Assembly: GCA_026874595.1 (NCBI GenBank)
Contig: CM049316.1
Coordinates: 5,902,339-5,966,338 of the forward strand
DNA length: 64,000 bases
Direction: 5' to 3'
DNA from: Sipunculus nudus
Lineage: Eukaryota; Annelida; Sipuncula; Golfingiida; Sipunculidae
This document shows positions 60,212 to 64,000 of this stretch, one piece after another. Position numbers and translations under genes: made by a program. Every line of letters starts with the position of its first letter. Position 1 is the stretch's first letter. The notes under the pieces were generated by a model. The model was not told the DNA's origin. It saw only the letters and a list, made by a program, of their open reading frames with translations, and did not search any database.

Positions 60212-60578
60212 CCATGGGTCTTGACGCTCAGATGAATTTGTTTTTAAAGATAACAGAATGATCCTCTGACCTTTACTCTTGAAATTATGACCTTAAAATC
60301 AACATATTTCTTCCCCTACTGGTACGTCAGCCAAATGTGAAAATGATACTTTTGGATGAAAGGTTCGCTTCAATGTATCCAGAAGCGTTTTCAGGAATGA
60401 ATACTATGACCTTGACCTTCGACCTTGTGAGCTCAAAATGAATAATATTCTTCCCTTATTGGCAGGTAACCATACGCGAAAGACAAAGTGATAGGGATGG
60501 AATATTTGGCATTAAATGAATTAATTTAATTTTCTAAAGAAGTGGACCCTGTGGTCCTGACCTTTCAGTCAGCTGAGC
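60212..60578 (+). mobile_element. Family-1 element, copy E (short)
   Basis: Starts CCCATGGGTC and GCTCAGATGA (60226-60235); ends CTTTCAGTCAGCTGAGC (60578). The 0.37 kb interior is a remnant of the TGACCTTGA array (exact at 60407). The GGACG tract is missing, so it looks like an internal-deletion derivative. Confidence 0.7.
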
Positions 60579-60589
60579 TAAAACCAAGA

Positions 60590-60735
60590 CCTACAGGCCT
60601 AATGCGAACCTGTGCCATGGGATATACACAAGTTCTAATGCTTCAATGCTTGACCCTTACTGTTCGAGTACATGTAAAACATGTATATGAACAATGCAAA
60701 CCTTAAACATTTTGAGTACAAAAAACAATTACAGA
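60590..60735 (+). repeat. Dispersed repeat R, copy 2
   Basis: Matches 54300-54445 (see that entry) with scattered substitutions and a ~15 bp insertion (GTTCGAGTACATGTAAAAC). Confidence 0.75.
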
Positions 60736-62008
60736 AATAACCTTTATCTCTACGCATATAGAAATTTTGTCGGTTACACTTACTATTAAAATAGAGGCAA
60801 ATTCCTTATTCAACGCTTACACAAGTGTCTATATGAATAATCACATATGTTACAAGTTACTTATATCCTCTTTTGGCATGGCAAGGCTGTTGTATGTGCT
60901 GTATATATATGAATAAACATTCAATTGCTCTTTATGTTATGGGTTTCAGGTTTATTTTGTTTATAAATGGAACTAAGCACTTATAAATGTTTTGTAATCG
61001 TGCATAGTAGTTACCTGACCCAGTAAAACTAATAAACTTAGTATAACAGAACAACATTTCTGAGAAGATCACCTTTTCAGTAAGGACAGTGTATTGCTTA
61101 TATGTAATTCATAGAACTATCTTGTTATTTATAAACATAGGCCTACAGAACGATAGTTAGTTTCTCTTATATTAGCCCAATTCAATTAACAGCCTTACAA
61201 AACGTTCTTCTAATTGATGTCCACAGCCAGTGCAGCCATTGTGAAGTAATTTCTACAGATGACCCTGGCTGCCATTATAGGCGTCTCATTACATCCCAGT
61301 CTTTTCTTCACTCGGCATTAATATATCGCTTTCAAATGCCGCCATCTGATCCATCAAATCGATCGAGCCTGCCGGCTTAAAGGGCTTCTGACGTAAATAT
61401 GTAAAGAAACAGACAATACAGGTCACGGACTATCAGCAGCCTAGTTTAAAGACTGGCAAACACTAACTTCAAACGTTAATTTTAATATACAATGCTAGGA
61501 GTGTGGTGAGAAACATTTTTACTAGAAATCCTATTTCTATGCATCTAATACTAATATTCTTTTCATGATTTGGCTAAGCCCAGTAAACCCTCACTTAACC
61601 GCTTGTGACTCGATCGCCGCTATTGTGGGAAATTAAAGATATTTTGTCTATTTTTTATACTATATGGATTTGACCACACTGATCGACACGAGTCCAGCAC
61701 CCTGTAAATAAATCGCAGCATGTGTCGTCTATTTAAGCATAAAAAGACTTAGTTATAAATCCTGCAAAACAAATTTTATTTGCTTTAGGTTTTGTCCTAT
61801 AGATGTATCTATCTATTTATTTTTACAGGTCCTTCACTGCCATCGACTCCGATCTTCCATTTAGAAAACGTCTATGCAGCAGCATGCGCAAGCGCAATTA
61901 TTTTCTTGACGTTAACACAATGCAGTTAATCTCAGATTTGTTGGATTTACATCATAATTATGGTTATTATTATTATTCCAATGAAGAGATGTTACATAAA
62001 TGTAAGCA

Positions 62009-62011
<3 letters not shown>
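60736..62011. other. No recognised feature
   Basis: AT-rich sequence with short frames. The frame 61803-62153 is partly (TA)n and not credible as a gene. Confidence 0.45.

Positions 62012-62085
<74 letters not shown>
62012..62085. repeat. (TA)n microsatellite, upstream of hammerhead-like unit
   Basis: About 37 TA units directly before the 129 bp unit with the hammerhead-like motif. Confidence 0.98.
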
Positions 62086-62087
<2 letters not shown>

Positions 62088-62143
62088 GTTAGTGTTACCC
62101 TCCGGTGTAAAGTGCTCTATGGCCTACAGGTGATTCTAACCAC

Positions 62144-62191
62144 ATTCACCTGATGATCGGGTCGCACCCCGTGAAACAGACTGTTGTGAAT
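62144..62191 (+). ncRNA. Hammerhead ribozyme-like motif (type I), copy 2
   Basis: 5' to 3': stem I ATTCAC (62144-62149); CTGATGA (62150-62156); stem II CGGG (62158-62161) and CCCG (62168-62171) around a 6 nt loop; GAAA (62173-62176); short stem III in CAGACTG (62177-62183); U 62184; predicted cleavage nucleotide U 62185; GTGAAT (62186-62191) closing stem I perfectly. The total is 48 nt, as in copy 1. Differences from copy 1 fall in the stem II loop, the stem III loop and the H17 position, where the family tolerates change. U-U at 10.1-11.1 is atypical and may weaken activity. It sits in a 129 bp unit between (TA)n tracts. Confidence 0.65.
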
Positions 62192-62213
62192 TAAGTGTTG
62201 TTTTTCTCCAGAG

Positions 62214-62214
<1 letters not shown>

Positions 62215-62266
<52 letters not shown>

Positions 62267-62278
62267 ATATATATATAC
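62215..62278. repeat. (TA)n microsatellite, downstream of hammerhead-like unit
   Basis: TA tract with a few interruptions (TATTTATA, ATAATATA). Confidence 0.95.
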
Positions 62279-62442
62279 ATGTACCCAAGTTTAGTAGAAA
62301 ATTCGTGACAGACTTTGATTCTTCTATATTTGTATTACTATAGCGCATTCAATCGGCTGTTTATTGCAGGAACAAAACAGCAGATTAATTTATAAACTTA
62401 TATTCGGTGTATATTAATAATAATAATAAAAGCACCGCAAAC

Positions 62443-62925
62443 GTGCATAATACGCCCGTCGTATAGCAGGTGACCTCTGACCTCATTAAATATGCGTGAA
62501 TTTTGATGAGAAGGTAATTCAGGTGAAAAACTCTATTGGTAAATATATAAAATGAATTTCTTGAAAATCCATAGGGTTTTTGGCAAGTCACCAAGATGCT
62601 TCCAAAGTGAAGTGACCTCATTATTATGCATGGATTCTGCTGGAATAACACTTAGGCGAGATATTTTATTGATTAACGTTTCTAATGAATTTTTTCATAA
62701 GTTATCGCGGCGAAACAACAAAGTAACCTTGTGACCCGTGACCTTATTAAAAATGCGTGGATGTTGCCCATAATCGAGCTCTTGAGGGATATCTGCTGGT
62801 AAGTAGTTACGGTGATCTGCGTGAATTTCCATCTAAGCCCCTGTAAGTTATCGCGGCGACACTGAAAGTTAACGGACAGTGCTTATACCCTAATACTCCC
62901 GTCATATAACGGGCGTATAATAAAA
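62443..62925. mobile_element. MITE-like element with imperfect TIRs in (AAT)n
   Basis: ATAATACGCCCGTCGTATA near the left is mirrored by TATAACGGGCGTATAAT near the right. ATAATAAAAG occurs just outside both ends and may be a target duplication. Inside are two direct repeats of about 240 bp: a GTGACCT/CTGACCTCATTAAATATGCGTG form and a CCGTGACCTTATTAAAAATGCGTG form, plus two GTTATCGCGGCGA blocks. Non-coding. Confidence 0.65.
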
Positions 62926-64000
62926 GTAATAATAATAATAATAATATTATAATGATAATCATTATTATATTCCTTGTTATATTAAAACACAGATTCCTGC
63001 ATTTTTCATCCATAAAAACAAAGAGAAAACAGAATTTGTTTACACTGGACGGTGAATAAACACGAGATATGTAACAAACGTCAATTTTATCGGCAACAAA
63101 ATGTTCGAGTCAATAAGTTAAAATAAAAGGAAAGCAGAAGATATAAGAAACTGAACAAGGGGCATAGGGGTCACGGCGCTCAGCTGTTATATATGATATG
63201 ATTTGGGAATGAGGCACATGCTGGTTTTGTGTGGTAATAAATATAAGTTTTATTATGAGTTGGTAGTGTTTAATTAGCATATGTATGATTTTGAAAGTAT
63301 CTTTGGAGACAGGGAAGAAGATTGATTTCATTTATTTTATAAACGAATGTAGTGCTATTGTCACACAGATTTTGACTTGGCCATATAACTTATAAGCAGC
63401 ACATATAATAAAAGTTTGACTATTTATTGAAATTTAATAACAAATATTGTGCCAATATAATTTGTATTAAAAAGAAATAAGAAAATCATATGATTTTTTA
63501 AAATAAAAAGAAAGATGATTATTAAAATAATATTATAGAATATATTCATTAATGCATTCATGAATACATTTTGAATGTATCTGCACTGGTATTCAAATAC
63601 TTTCATTTTTACCTGAATTCCCATTCTTATACAATAAAATTTTTAATGCAGTACCTATTCATATTCGTATTCAAATACATTTGCAAAGCATTCGCACCAT
63701 GTCTAGTATTTATTCAATTTGAGCCAAACAATGATGTTGAGAATCCAGAATATACAAAATTCACAAATTTAAATAATGATCATAAGTATCTGGTTTTATG
63801 GCTTTTATTTATATTAAAAAAAATAAATGTAATATATTCACTTTGGACTACTTTCACATCAATCTACACACTAGACACAGTGGGAATCTAGATTAATATT
63901 ATCAACTGCATCTTTTTTTTCTTTCTATTAGACATCTCAAACTCTGTTCTCTTTGCTATATAGATTTTTAAGCCCAGGTTTTCATCACTGATGCCCTTAA
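62926..64000. other. AT-rich; isolated family-1 start at 63163-63187
   Basis: (AAT)n at about 62930-62955. A family-1-like terminus (GGGGTCACGGCGCTCAGCTG) at about 63168-63187 is not followed by recognisable family-1 interior. The last 600 bp are AT-rich with low-complexity frames, none credible. Confidence 0.45.

Overview
This window looks like an AT-rich, repeat-dominated stretch of an invertebrate animal genome. I infer a bivalve or other lophotrochozoan because the retroelement proteins, long gene-poor sequence, many microsatellites and TGACCTTGACC-rich repeats resemble such genomes; no marker gene confirms this. I recognise no intact host gene, rRNA or functional tRNA. Nearly everything I can support is mobile DNA, mostly decayed and often nested.

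Layout. 1-2330 (minus): Helitron Rep protein remnant with a HUH motif, split by a 5'-truncated LINE. 2959-3475 (minus): unrecognised coiled-coil ORF behind a plausible splice acceptor. 4208-7100: tandem duplication split by an element carrying a ~148 bp array. 7192-8990: hAT-like MITE end and a Ty3/gypsy integrase fragment. 9-17 kb: mostly unrecognised, with microsatellites. 18.0-18.24 kb: (TA)n beside a hammerhead-ribozyme-like sequence. 18294-22761: 4.5 kb element with ~1 kb inverted arms. 25.1-32.6 kb: nest in which a repeat (family 2) is interrupted by a 5.5 kb TIR element with TA target duplication, which carries a family-1 element made of 340 bp and 280 bp arrays. 34436-34972: GC-rich MITE with ~50 bp TIRs. 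40145-42740: LINE reverse transcriptase split by a pogo/Tigger-like element. 42.7-44.5 and 51.6-52.6 kb: duplicated segments, one holding a hAT-like MITE absent from the other. 45.8-48.8 kb: two family-1 copies. 50300-50965 and 52617-53550: two copies of a short-TIR element with 8-9 bp target duplications. 54.5-60.6 kb: more family 1 and 2 plus a LINE. 62.0-62.3 kb: second hammerhead-like unit between (TA)n tracts. 62443-62925: another MITE.

How the parts relate. Several unrelated-looking families share a plan: short conserved ends, a GGACG-rich subterminal tract, and an interior of 150-340 bp arrays. The arrays repeat the palindrome GGTGGCGCCACC, GGTCAnnnTGACC or TGACCTTGA. The strongest candidate for a functional system is the hammerhead-like pair: two copies 44 kb apart on opposite strands keep the core and the paired stems although their flanks have diverged.
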